Positions 1 through 8,143 of a stretch of DNA of 64,000 nt are shown piece by piece. Position numbers and translations under genes: made by a program. Source of the DNA: Rubritalea squalenifaciens DSM 18772 (GTDB taxonomy: Bacteria > Verrucomicrobiota > Verrucomicrobiia > Verrucomicrobiales > Akkermansiaceae). The stretch lies in assembly GCF_900141815.1 (NCBI RefSeq), contig NZ_FQYR01000004.1:620001-684000 (forward strand), given 5' to 3'. How positions within the stretch are numbered: position 1 is the first letter of the stretch; every line of letters starts with the position of its first letter. The notes beneath the pieces are model-generated. The model saw only the letters and a program-made list of their open reading frames with translations. It did not search any database and was not told where the DNA came from.

Positions 1-989
1 CAGGCGGTGTACTTCTGCCAGTGCTCTTTAGAGCCTAGGTGCCAGCCGTGATCTGACCAGAGAACGACGATCGTATTGTCTTTGTTAGGTCCGTTCTCCA
101 ATGCATCGAGTACCCGCCCTAACATGGTGTCAGCGTAGTTGATTGAGGCTAAATAGCCCTGAACGCCTTGTTTCCATTGGTCTTGTTTCTGAATGTGAGC
201 AAAGTAGCGGTTACGTCCGGTGATTTTGCCTGCCTCAGGGAGGTCATCTAGATCAGCTTCCTTGTAAGCTGGAGGGAGTTTGATGTCCTCCAGTGGAAAC
301 TTATCGAAGTACTTTTGAGGGACGAACCATGGCTCATGAGGGCGGTAGATGCCACAAGCTAGGAAGAATGGCTTGTCATGCTGCTTGCTGAGTTGATTGC
401 CAACCCATTCGCTCACCGTGTAGTCGCCACCAAATTCTTTGCCTTCGACTGGCATTGGACCCCAGTCGGTTTCTACGTATTGCCATGGTCCTGCACGTTC
501 TAGTGAGACGGGGCGTTTGCTGGGGTAGTAGGTATCAGGAATAGGCATTTCCTTTGATTTTTCCGGGAAATACTCATCCCAGGAACGTGCATCGGTGAAG
601 TAGTGGAGCATTTTGCCGGAGCCTCCAGACCAGTAGCCGTGCTTGGCAAAGTATTCGGGTAGAATTTGCTCGTCAGGCAGAACATCACGCATGTTCTGTC
701 CGTTGTCGTAGACACCAGTCTTGTGTGTGGATCGCCCTGTCATCACAGCGGTGCGCGATGGATTGCAGGCTGGAGCGACACAGTGGGCATTGGTGAACAA
801 CATGCCGCTGGCAGCGAGGCGATCAAAGTTTGGTGTGATACTTTGCTCGTTGCCGCCCATGCACCCGATCCAGTCATTGAGGTCGTCTACAGCGATGAAG
901 AGGACGTTTGGTCTATCGGCTGCCGTGCAGACACTGGTAGCTAGTAGCGATGTTGCTAGGATGGCTTGTGTTAGTTTTTTTAGAGTCAT
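1..989 (-). CDS. Sulfatase, iduronate-2-sulfatase-like (partial, 3' end outside window)
   Basis: Secreted sulfate-ester hydrolase of the alkaline-phosphatase fold, probably acting on sulfated polysaccharide. The frame is open from the ATG at 989 to the window edge, giving 329 residues without a stop. Residues 1-24 form a signal peptide ending in a small-residue cleavage site. The metal-binding start PNVLFIAVDDLNDW (27-40) follows, then C75-N-P-S-R79, the CxPSR site whose Cys is converted to formylglycine. Near the edge is SDHGWHLG, the second conserved metal-site region typical of the iduronate-2-sulfatase branch. The C-terminal part lies outside the window. It sits 14 bp downstream of a LacI regulator on the same strand, so the pair is probably one transcript. 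The family is clear; the natural substrate is unknown. An anaerobic or FGE-type maturase must act on Cys75, but none is in view. Confidence 0.93.
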   Translation of the reverse strand, partial: MTLKKLTQAILATSLLATSVCTAADRPNVLFIAVDDLNDWIGCMGGNEQSITPNFDRLAASGMLFTNAHCVAPACNPSRTAVMTGRSTHKTGVYDNGQNMRDVLPDEQILPEYFAKHGYWSGGSGKMLHYFTDARSWDEYFPEKSKEMPIPDTYYPSKRPVSLERAGPWQYVETDWGPMPVEGKEFGGDYTVSEWVGNQLSKQHDKPFFLACGIYRPHEPWFVPQKYFDKFPLEDIKLPPAYKEADLDDLPEAGKITGRNRYFAHIQKQDQWKQGVQGYLASINYADTMLGRVLDALENGPNKDNTIVVLWSDHGWHLGSKEHWQKYTA

Positions 990-1003
990 TGGTATTGATG
1001 CGT

Positions 1004-1963
1004 TTAGTTAGATTGTTTCAGGCTGCTCTCTCGCGCTAAGAGGAGAGGGGTGATTGGAGCCACATTGACTTTTTCTTGAGACACGATGTTTTGTACGGCG
1101 GTAGACATGACCTCCCAGAGGTTGAGGCCGATGGAGCTCAGTTTGGGGTTCATGTACTCGCAGCCGGACGCGTTACCCCAGCCAATGATGTTGTAGTCTG
1201 TGCCGGGAGTTAGATCTGGAGTGTGGCGTATCAGGTTGGCGGCAAGCCAATCGCTGCCTGCTAGGATGCCTGTGTCTGGCTGAATCGAGGGAAACTGATC
1301 AGCATCTAGCTTTTGCGCGATGATGTGATCACTTTCAAATTCCGGTAGAATGGCTTCCCAGTGGTCCTGAAAGTTCGTGTAGTAGATGATGATTCGTTTG
1401 GTGCCAGCTACGCGCAAGTGCTCTAGAGCCATTCTTATACCTGCTTTGGTATCGATCTGGATGCCTCCCTCACATTCAGAGATTTCACAGCCATCCAGAC
1501 GAATAGGAATGAAGGGGACTCCTTCCTGTTTACAGAGTTTGTCTCCAATTCTGACCTTCTCAGATTCATAGCAGAAGGCCACCAAGGCGTTTACTCCATG
1601 GCTGAGTATCGCTCTGATTGAATCTGCCCAGTCGTCATGGTTGGACTGGGAGAAAGTAGACATCACATGATAGCCTGCTTCGGCGGCTGCCTCCTGCAGT
1701 CCAACGAGTGCACGCTGTTCTACAGGGTGCATGGCGCCCGTGTTAATGGTGCCAATCACTCGAATGGATGACCCTCGGAGTGCTCTCGCTGCATGGTTGG
1801 GCAGATAATGCATTTCATCCGCGATCTGGCGGATATGAGAAGCTAGTTCCTTGCTGACGGAGACGCGCCCCTGGCCAGAACCGTTGAGAACATGAGATAC
1901 TGCCATCACCGAGACATCGGCTGCCTCGGCTATGTCTTTAAGACGTATGCGTTTAGGGTTCAC
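1004..1963 (-). CDS. LacI/GalR-family transcriptional regulator
   Basis: DNA-binding repressor with an N-terminal LacI helix-turn-helix and a C-terminal periplasmic-binding-protein-like sensor domain. Residues 6-28 read IRLKDIAEAADVSVMAVSHV and on, the classic LacI recognition helix, followed by the hinge (YLPNHAARALRGSS). The sensor domain starts with IRVIGTINTG and is of normal length (319 aa in total). The start is a GTG at 1963; an ATG four bases upstream is out of frame. The gene lies directly upstream of the sulfatase, so it probably responds to a sugar released by polysaccharide breakdown and controls that gene and itself. A tandem palindromic operator candidate overlaps its 5' end. 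The effector sugar cannot be read from the sequence. Confidence 0.92.
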   Translation of the reverse strand: MNPKRIRLKDIAEAADVSVMAVSHVLNGSGQGRVSVSKELASHIRQIADEMHYLPNHAARALRGSSIRVIGTINTGAMHPVEQRALVGLQEAAAEAGYHVMSTFSQSNHDDWADSIRAILSHGVNALVAFCYESEKVRIGDKLCKQEGVPFIPIRLDGCEISECEGGIQIDTKAGIRMALEHLRVAGTKRIIIYYTNFQDHWEAILPEFESDHIIAQKLDADQFPSIQPDTGILAGSDWLAANLIRHTPDLTPGTDYNIIGWGNASGCEYMNPKLSSIGLNLWEVMSTAVQNIVSQEKVNVAPITPLLLARESSLKQSN

Positions 1964-1965
1964 AC

Positions 1966-1993
1966 ATATAACGTGATATATATAACGTTATAT
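1966..1993. promoter_or_regulatory. Tandem LacI-type operator candidate
   Basis: A perfect 14-bp palindrome, ATATAACGTTATAT (1980-1993), is preceded head to tail by a copy with one mismatch, ATATAACGTGATAT (1966-1979). The central CG dyad is the usual feature of LacI-family operators. The site begins 3 bp upstream of the GTG start of the LacI gene, so binding would block its expression and that of the following sulfatase. The palindromes are seen; autoregulation is inferred. Confidence 0.6.
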
Positions 1994-2060
1994 GAAAGTG
2001 GTAATTTAAAGAAAGTTTTCCGGGCTAGGGAAATAAGTGGGGGGAGAGGCTAAGGCTTTT

Positions 2061-3077
2061 TTACTGAAGGGCTGCGAGGGCCTCTTCAATGTGCGGGTTC
2101 ACGCCTTGTTCGACGGTCTCCATACCCACGCGGATCGCATTTTGCATGGCAAGGGCGGAGGATCCTCCGTGAGCGATAATGCACACGCCATTCACGCCGA
2201 GAAGTGGGGAGCCGCCGTAGGATTCGTAAGAGGAGCGCTCTTTCACCGATTTAAAGGCACCTTTGGCCATGGCTGCGCCGAGGAGGCGGAATGGTGAGCG
2301 CTTGAATTCGAGCTTGAGCCACTTGGACATCGCCTTGGCGGTGGCTTCGCAGGTCTTGAGAATGATGTTTCCGGTGAAACCGTCGGTCAGGATGACGTCG
2401 AGCTTGGTCTGGAAGAGGTCGTGACCTTCCACATTGCCCTTGAACTTGAAAGGAGCTTTGCCTGTGGCCTCCAGTTGGCGGAGGAGGGCGAAGGTTTCCT
2501 TGGTGAAGGTAGTGCCTTTTTCGTCCTCTTCTCCATTGGACATCAGGCCTACGATCGGATCTTTGACGCCAATGACCTGCTTGGCATAGATGGAGCCCAT
2601 GACGGCATAGGTCACGAGATGCTCAGGCTTGGCCTCTGGGTTGGCTCCTGCATCGAGGAGGTTGCAGATGCCGTGCTCATTGGGGATCGGGGAGGCAATG
2701 CCTGCACGCTCGACGCCCTTCAATGTGCGGAGCTTGAGAGTGGCTGCAGCGACTGCTGCTCCAGTGTTACCGGCAGAAATGACAGCATCAGCGTCCCCGG
2801 ACTTGACGAGACTGGTGGCTACGGAAATGGAGGAATCCTTTTTGGAGCGTAGAGTCTTGGCACCTGACTCGTGCATTTCTACGACCTGGGAGGCATGGAT
2901 GATTTCGACGCGCTGGTCGGTAAGCCCATGTTCTTTGCATGAGGCTTTGAGGGTGTCCTCGTCACCAACCAGAAAAAGCTTGGTGATTTTAGGGTATAGG
3001 GCGAGTGCGTCTTTAGCGCCTACGATATTGACCATAGGGGCGTGGTCGCCGCCCATTGCATCCAGTGCGATTTTCAT
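2061..3077 (-). CDS. plsX: Phosphate acyltransferase PlsX
   Basis: Makes acyl-phosphate from acyl-ACP and phosphate, the first step of bacterial phospholipid synthesis; peripheral membrane enzyme. The start chosen is the ATG at 3077, giving MKIALDAMGGDHAP, which matches the PlsX N-terminus; the longer frame adds 30 residues unlike the family. The length is then 338 aa, normal. Conserved stretches include VISAGNTGAAV, LLDAGAN, YAVMGSIYA and VILTDGFTGNIILKT. It is third in the conserved order yceD-rpmF-plsX. fabH, the usual next gene, is absent; the LacI/sulfatase pair follows instead. Confidence 0.97.
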   Translation of the reverse strand: MKIALDAMGGDHAPMVNIVGAKDALALYPKITKLFLVGDEDTLKASCKEHGLTDQRVEIIHASQVVEMHESGAKTLRSKKDSSISVATSLVKSGDADAVISAGNTGAAVAAATLKLRTLKGVERAGIASPIPNEHGICNLLDAGANPEAKPEHLVTYAVMGSIYAKQVIGVKDPIVGLMSNGEEDEKGTTFTKETFALLRQLEATGKAPFKFKGNVEGHDLFQTKLDVILTDGFTGNIILKTCEATAKAMSKWLKLEFKRSPFRLLGAAMAKGAFKSVKERSSYESYGGSPLLGVNGVCIIAHGGSSALAMQNAIRVGMETVEQGVNPHIEEALAALQ

Positions 3078-3196
3078 TTCCGTGGAAAAATGTGAAGGTG
3101 TGGAGAATGTATCTGGTGCCAGACACGAAAAAACGCGCGGCAAACTAGTCGCCGCGTCGTTTTGCAAAAATTCGGTTCGCTATCGAAGCGCTGCGA

Positions 3197-3379
3197 TTAG
3201 AGGGCGTCTACGTCGAGAACTTGGCGCTCTCCGTAGTAACCACATGATGGGCATGCGATGTGACCTGGAACGCGGCTGCCGCACTCGGAACAGGTCTGGA
3301 GTTTAGGTGCACGCCAACGGTTAGCGCCGCGACGCATTCTTTGCTTCATCTTGGATGTTCTACGCTTAGGTACTGCCAT
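3197..3379 (-). CDS. rpmF: 50S ribosomal protein L32
   Basis: Small ribosomal protein of the large subunit, 60 aa. It begins [17 protein letters not shown], the standard L32 N-terminus. Four cysteines, C30, C33, C43 and C46 (CSEC and CPSC), form a zinc ribbon, so this is the zinc-containing type. It is 30 bp downstream of the DUF177 gene and about 120 bp upstream of plsX, the arrangement seen in most bacteria. The region between rpmF and plsX has no strong terminator that I can see. Confidence 0.98.
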   Translation of the reverse strand: MAVPKRRTSKMKQRMRRGANRWRAPKLQTCSECGSRVPGHIACPSCGYYGERQVLDVDAL

Positions 3380-3409
3380 AGTATTGGTGCCTCGAAAGGC
3401 GGTTAATTG

Positions 3410-3904
3410 TTAATCTGAAAGGTGTTTAAATGAGTCAAGGGCGCTCCATGGATCGTCACCTTCGCTCGGGGGCGCTTCGTCTACACCATCATCGGTGGGT
3501 TTGTCTACTGCTAAATACCTTTCATCGATGTTACATTCATGAGGTTCATCCGCTTCATCGCAGCGAGGGTAGGCTGGGAAGTTGATCAAAACCTCTTCAC
3601 GTAAGGCTTCAGTGGCATCTACAGTGGACGATTCGATCTCGATGGCGATCGCGCATTCTTCGATAGAAATTGTCTGCGTAAATAGCTGGTTATCACGGAC
3701 GCACTCAAATTGGAAGGCTGCGGAAATGCTTCCTCGAAACAGGAGTTCATCCTCAAATCGCTGCACATAGAGGTCGTACTCAAGTGGGCCTTGAGGCTGG
3801 GCATCTCCCTTCGGAAGATCGAATACAGTCGGATCTAGCTCTCCTGAGAATTCTTTTCCTTCTTCTGGCAGGGTTGCCAGGTCGATGATGAGTGTTTTGC
3901 GCAT
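3410..3904 (-). CDS. yceD: DUF177 (YceD) protein, probable 23S rRNA accumulation factor
   Basis: DUF177 proteins are needed for normal 23S rRNA accumulation in some bacteria; the mechanism is not settled. The protein has 164 aa and is acidic. The middle part (AAFQFECVRDNQLFTQTISIEECAI) contains the conserved Cys and beta-strand pattern of the family, and the latter half has the usual acidic loop and Cys (about residues 120-145). Placement immediately upstream of rpmF supports the call strongly. The sulP gene ends 74 bp upstream on the same strand, so transcription may run through. Confidence 0.88.
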   Translation of the reverse strand: MRKTLIIDLATLPEEGKEFSGELDPTVFDLPKGDAQPQGPLEYDLYVQRFEDELLFRGSISAAFQFECVRDNQLFTQTISIEECAIAIEIESSTVDATEALREEVLINFPAYPRCDEADEPHECNIDERYLAVDKPTDDGVDEAPPSEGDDPWSALDSFKHLSD

Positions 3905-3978
3905 GTTGGTGAAAAATGGAGGTGGAGCCAGTGGCTCTGCTCAGGGATAGATAACTCGGAATGGCCGATTGGCAAGCT

Positions 3979-5832
3979 CTAGGATTTTGCGTGAGAGGGA
4001 TCGTAGTAGATCTTGATGTCCGCCTTGGTGGTGCCGAGAAGCTCTTGGGCACGGAGTAGGGCATCTCTTGTAGAGAGATTGGGGTTGGACGGGGAGTAGA
4101 TGAAAATGTTCGTCTCTCCCAGTTTGCGGTCACAACCTTTCTGGACGGTGTCGAGCACGCCAGAGAGCTTGAGCACCTTGTACACCTCTCTGGTGGCTCC
4201 AGAGATGAGGACGTGGCGGCCTTGCTTGCGCATGTGCTTGATGAGGTCTTCAAGAGCCATGACTGAGGTGGCATCCAGATGACGGGCGTTCTTGAGGCGG
4301 AGAACGATGACTTTGAGGTTAGGGTCTGCAGCTGTTCTCTGGACTTGGGTGCGGAAGAGCTCTGCAGCTCCGAAGAAGAGGTCCCCCTCAACGTGTACGA
4401 TCGAGATGGCTGGATTGGGGCGTTGACGCTTTTCACCTAGCTCACGGAGGTTGCCTTCATCGCTGATTTCATACTCCACTAGGTATGGCTTGGAGGCCTT
4501 TCTGAGGAAGAGAGTGATGGAGAGCGCTACACCGATGAAGATGGCGTAGTCCAGACGTGTCAGGAGGGTGGCTGTAAAGGTGGTGAAAATAACGAGCGCA
4601 TCATCTTTGGTGGAACGCAGGCAAATGCGGATGTTATGCCAACGGATCAGTGAGATGGCGATGCCAACTACAAGAGCAGCCAAGGAGGCTTTGGGGATGT
4701 TCTCGACGATAGTGAGCTCCACCAGAGCGTAGAAGCCACCCATGCAGAGAATGGAGCAGAAAATGGAGGCGAAGCGTGTACGGGTGCCAGAGTCGTAATT
4801 CAGTGCTGAGCGGGTCAGGGAGCCAGATGCTGGCATGGGGGCTAGTAGGGATGCCGCCATATTGGCCATACCGATAGACAGCATGTCTTGGTTTACATCG
4901 GGGCGGTCTCCAGAGCGGGAGCCAAGAGACTTGCCCATTACGGTGTTCTCCAATGATGCGAGGAAGGCTATTGCAAAGGCTACACCTGAGAGAAAGGAGA
5001 TGTCGTCGAAGTTGAAACTAGGGAGTCTCGGGGTGAATTCAAAGCTGTGGAAGGCTTGAAAGGTTTCCAGGCCACCAAATGATGGGGCGAAGAGTCTTAG
5101 TAGTAGTCCTATCAGTGAAGAAAGCGTGAGGCAGATGGCGAAGTTGGGTAGGAGAGCGAACCTTTTCTGAAGATACAGATAGAGTGCTAGTGTGAGAGCT
5201 CCAAGTAATAGTGGTTGCCACTGGTAGTCTGCGTAAAATGAGCCGATGACCTCCACGATGGTGAAGAAGGTCTTGGCGCCCGCCTCGTTCACTTGTTCGG
5301 CAATGCCCAGCAGGTGTTTGGTTTGATTGGTGATGATGAGAAGCGCTGCCCCAGTGATGTAGCCCACCAGCACAGATCTGGAGACGTATTGTAGTAGGTC
5401 CGCTACTTTGAAAAAGGCTCCCAAAACCGAGAGAGCTCCCACCATGAATACCAACAGAGGGATCATGTGCAATTTCTGCTCATAGTCTACTTCGGGGTGA
5501 GACACGAAGAAGGAGAACAGCATGAAGGCGGTCGCATTCGTGGGGCCTAGGATGGTGTGCCTGGAGCTGGAGAAGAAAGGGGCTACGAAGCCTGCGATGA
5601 TGGAGCAGATGATTCCGTAATAGATGGGTAGCTCGGCTATGGCAGCATAGGCCATGCCCTGAGGTAAAGTGAGTAGGGCGACGTTCAGAGACGCCTTGGA
5701 GTCGGCTGCAAATTTCGTTTTGTTATAGCGTCTCAGTGGGCCGCGGATGGGCAAGGGATCCAGTGCGTTTTCCTTGAAAAAGGCGACGGTGGCGCGCCAA
5801 AGGTTTCGGACTGGATGTTTTGGTTTACCCAT
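3979..5832 (-). CDS. SulP-family anion transporter with STAS domain
   Basis: Inner-membrane anion transporter or exchanger (sulfate, bicarbonate or related). The ATG at 5832 gives 617 aa; a TTG three codons upstream is a weaker alternative. The N-terminal SulP signature is present (SLNVALLTLPQGMAYAAIAE), followed by about 12 hydrophobic segments, with STRSALN-like loop text LTRSALNYDSGTRTRFASI. A cytoplasmic STAS domain occupies about residues 465-590 (SIVHVEGDLFFGAAELF...DATSVMALEDL). The neighbours are housekeeping genes, so context gives no substrate. The 51-bp spacing to lptF upstream suggests co-transcription. Confidence 0.93.
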   Translation of the reverse strand: MGKPKHPVRNLWRATVAFFKENALDPLPIRGPLRRYNKTKFAADSKASLNVALLTLPQGMAYAAIAELPIYYGIICSIIAGFVAPFFSSSRHTILGPTNATAFMLFSFFVSHPEVDYEQKLHMIPLLVFMVGALSVLGAFFKVADLLQYVSRSVLVGYITGAALLIITNQTKHLLGIAEQVNEAGAKTFFTIVEVIGSFYADYQWQPLLLGALTLALYLYLQKRFALLPNFAICLTLSSLIGLLLRLFAPSFGGLETFQAFHSFEFTPRLPSFNFDDISFLSGVAFAIAFLASLENTVMGKSLGSRSGDRPDVNQDMLSIGMANMAASLLAPMPASGSLTRSALNYDSGTRTRFASIFCSILCMGGFYALVELTIVENIPKASLAALVVGIAISLIRWHNIRICLRSTKDDALVIFTTFTATLLTRLDYAIFIGVALSITLFLRKASKPYLVEYEISDEGNLRELGEKRQRPNPAISIVHVEGDLFFGAAELFRTQVQRTAADPNLKVIVLRLKNARHLDATSVMALEDLIKHMRKQGRHVLISGATREVYKVLKLSGVLDTVQKGCDRKLGETNIFIYSPSNPNLSTRDALLRAQELLGTTKADIKIYYDPSHAKS

Positions 5833-5882
5833 GCGTGGCAAAAAAATGGTTAAGCGATACTAATCTATTGGCAGCGGGTTGA

Positions 5883-6980
5883 CTATCTCGAACGTGCACG
5901 ACGGAAGAGAATGATGCCAAGTACGAGTGCGAGGACGTTAGGCATCCAGTACAGGATGGCTGTCGTGGTGTTTGCGTCTTTCGATTGATTGGCAAAAATG
6001 TGGAACAGGAAATAGCAGAGGCCTATGCCGAGTGACAGGGCAAAGCCAGTGGAGGTTTCACGTCTACGCGCTCCGATTCCCAGGGGTACGCCAATCAAGG
6101 CAAAAGCCAGGCAGGCTAGAGAAAACGAGCGGCGGTGGGTGACTTCATTGACAAAATCTACACGCTTCTTCTTCACGAGGTCTGGGTTTTCTTTCAGGTA
6201 CTCGGCGATTTCCTTGTTGGAGAGGTAGGAGGCCCTGACGCGCTTTTTGGAGTCCATCTTGAAGTTGAAAATCACAGGCTCCACTTCACCGATAGAGACC
6301 GGGGATCTGGTGCCGTTCTTATCGACGGTCTCCATGGTGGCATTGACGAGCTTCAGTTGGAGCTCGTTGTTCACCATGTCGATGAAGAGTTCGGCTTGTT
6401 CGGCATAGATGTAGGACTTGAGCTTGTAACCGTTTTGCTCGTTTCCAATATCATGAATGTGGACTCCGTAGAGGGTGTCGCCTTTCCTGTCCCGCACATA
6501 GATGCGTTTGTTTTCCAGTTGTGTCTGGACGACTCCGGGATCGAGAAACTTATTGGGATCCTCTTTCACTGCTTCCAAGAGGATGTTTTTCACATTGGCC
6601 TTGGAGCGAGGAGCTACTTCCACATTGAGCCAGAAGCAGAGGGCGGAGAGAAGCGCGCCAATGACGAATACGGGAGCGGCAATTCTAGGGATACTGCGTC
6701 CGGCCATGCGCATGGCTACGATCTCATTATCGGCAGAGAGCCTGCCGAATACCAGCATGACGGCTGCCAGGAAAGAGAAGGGGATGGTGAACATCAGCGA
6801 GAAGGGCAGCACGCTGAGGATGAATTGAAAAACGAGGAAGGGTGAAGGGTGCTTACCCACGAAGAGGGGGCGTGCCTCCTTGAAGATATTACCCAGCAAA
6901 AAGACGCCGCTGAGAATAATCACGGCGAATACTGTGGTTCCCAAGATTTGTTTACCTACATGGCGGTCAGCGATGAGCAT
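5883..6980 (-). CDS. LptF/LptG-family permease (YjgP/YjgQ)
   Basis: Membrane component of the lipopolysaccharide export ABC transporter LptB2FG. The 365-aa protein has the expected plan: three transmembrane helices in residues 1-115, a periplasmic beta-jellyroll domain in the middle (about 125-270), and three helices at the C-terminus. NEIVAMRMAGRS matches the conserved coupling-helix region that contacts LptB. Only one of the LptF/LptG pair is here, and the sequence does not decide which, so no symbol is given. It diverges from aat, with a shared 177-bp promoter region. Confidence 0.9.
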   Translation of the reverse strand: MLIADRHVGKQILGTTVFAVIILSGVFLLGNIFKEARPLFVGKHPSPFLVFQFILSVLPFSLMFTIPFSFLAAVMLVFGRLSADNEIVAMRMAGRSIPRIAAPVFVIGALLSALCFWLNVEVAPRSKANVKNILLEAVKEDPNKFLDPGVVQTQLENKRIYVRDRKGDTLYGVHIHDIGNEQNGYKLKSYIYAEQAELFIDMVNNELQLKLVNATMETVDKNGTRSPVSIGEVEPVIFNFKMDSKKRVRASYLSNKEIAEYLKENPDLVKKKRVDFVNEVTHRRSFSLACLAFALIGVPLGIGARRRETSTGFALSLGIGLCYFLFHIFANQSKDANTTTAILYWMPNVLALVLGIILFRRARSR

Positions 6981-7157
6981 CAGGAGGAAATTTTATCGGA
7001 AGAAAGTTGGTCTGGTGGGGCGACTTGGATGAGAAAGTTAGGATAGTCTTGTACGGCTTTCCTGTGGTGTCGAGCGTAGCTTTCAGGAATGTGAAAGTTT
7101 AACAAGTCATTTGTTTTGGGTTGAGCAACCCTAGTGAGATGATGCATCTTGTCAGAG

Positions 7158-7739
7158 ATGGAGCTCATTCCACCACATATTTTGTTAGGAGCCTACACCG
7201 AGGGGGTCTTCCCGATGGCGGATGATGGAGAGCTGATTTGGTTTTCTCCGCTGATGCGCGGAGTGATTCCGCTGGATGAGCGTTTCCATATTCCAAAGGG
7301 CTTGAGGCGTGCTTTGAGGAAAGCTCCGTTCGAGCTTCGTATGGACACGGCTTTTCTTGAGGTGATGAAGGGGTGTGCAGAGCGGGACAAAACATGGATC
7401 GATGACGTCATCATAGAAAGCTACAGCGAGTTGTTTAATCTCGGCTACGCGCACTCGGTGGAGTGCTGGGATGAGGATGGACTGCAGGGAGGGCTCTATG
7501 GGGTGCGTATTGGTCGCGCCTTTTTTGGCGAAAGTATGTTCTCAAGGAAGACGGATGCCAGTAAGATTGCCTTGGTCCACTTGGTTAATTGGTTGAGGGA
7601 AGAAGAGGCTGAGCTCTTGGATACTCAGTGGATGACGGAGCATTTAAAACAGTTCGGAGGATATGAAGTGTCTCGAGACGAGTACCTTAGGTTACTTCGT
7701 CACGCTCTTAGAAATGAGGATAAATCCAAGATCGTGTAA
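7158..7739 (+). CDS. aat: Leucyl/phenylalanyl-tRNA-protein transferase
   Basis: N-end-rule enzyme that transfers Leu or Phe from charged tRNA to N-terminal Arg or Lys, marking proteins for ClpS/ClpAP. The ATG at 7158 gives 193 aa starting MELIPPHILLGAYTEGVFPM; a TTG three codons earlier is possible but less likely. Family landmarks are IWFSPLMRGVIPLDERFHIPK, a version of the WWSPxxR motif, GLQGGLYGVRIGRAFFGESMFS, and a C-terminal DTQWMTEHLKQFGG. Length is slightly short but complete. A small perfect inverted repeat GGGTTG-AG-CAACCC (7118-7131) lies in the upstream region. Confidence 0.95.
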   Translation: MELIPPHILLGAYTEGVFPMADDGELIWFSPLMRGVIPLDERFHIPKGLRRALRKAPFELRMDTAFLEVMKGCAERDKTWIDDVIIESYSELFNLGYAHSVECWDEDGLQGGLYGVRIGRAFFGESMFSRKTDASKIALVHLVNWLREEEAELLDTQWMTEHLKQFGGYEVSRDEYLRLLRHALRNEDKSKIV

Positions 7740-7776
7740 ATTCTGCGGGATTTTTAGTCAATATATGAGAAATTGC

Positions 7777-7804
7777 TTTACAAGGCAGCCTCGATGGCTA
7801 TTTT
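7777..7804 (+). promoter_or_regulatory. rpmJ promoter with GC-rich discriminator
   Basis: A -35 TTTACA (7777-7782) and a -10 TATTTT (7799-7804) are separated by 16 bp and followed at once by CCGCCCC. The same plan, TTGACA-16 bp-TAGTTT-GCCCGCCCC, stands upstream of rpmH at 57074. GC-rich discriminators are a known feature of promoters under stringent (ppGpp) control. The predicted start is about 25 nt before the rpmJ ATG. Confidence 0.6.
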
Positions 7805-7834
7805 CCGCCCCTCAAACCGTAAGTTTTTCCAATC

Positions 7835-7999
7835 ATGAAAGTTCTTTCTTCACTCGCCTCCATGAAACGCCGCCACGAGGATTGCCAAGTGGTGAAGCGC
7901 AAAGGCACACTTTACGTTATCTGCAAGACCAATCCTAAGTTCAAGGCTCGCCAAGGTACCACCAAAGGTACCAAGCTCTCTAAGAAGGGCATCAAGTAA
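7835..7999 (+). CDS. rpmJ: 50S ribosomal protein L36, B-type (zinc-free)
   Basis: Small large-subunit ribosomal protein of 54 aa. It reads [20 protein letters not shown], then [21 protein letters not shown], which matches the B-type L36 paralogue (YkgO-like) that lacks the CxxC/CxxxxH zinc site of the classical 38-aa form. It has an eight- to ten-residue basic tail ([13 protein letters not shown]). It stands alone with its own promoter and terminator, outside any ribosomal operon. A zinc-containing copy may exist elsewhere in the genome; that cannot be told here. Confidence 0.95.
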   Translation: MKVLSSLASMKRRHEDCQVVKRKGTLYVICKTNPKFKARQGTTKGTKLSKKGIK

Positions 8000-8033
8000 G
8001 TCTTTGACCGGCTTGACCGGATACAAAAATTTT

Positions 8034-8066
8034 AGCCATCTCCTTTTTGGGGAGATGGCTTTTTTA
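8034..8066 (+). terminator. Factor-independent terminator of rpmJ
   Basis: Perfect 10-bp stem AGCCATCTCC/GGAGATGGCT with a 7-nt loop, followed by a T tract, 35 bp after the rpmJ stop. Confidence 0.92.
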
Positions 8067-8143
8067 CGTGTTTGGATGGATCGTTCAGGAAATCTAAATT
8101 TTCTATTTCCAGAGAGCCTGTGTGGCCATTAGGCTGAATCGCG

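Noticed and set aside
6135-6845. A 236-codon frame antisense to the lptF/G gene
   Set aside because: The product is Glu/Val/His-rich without a recognisable fold and lies within a well-supported permease gene.
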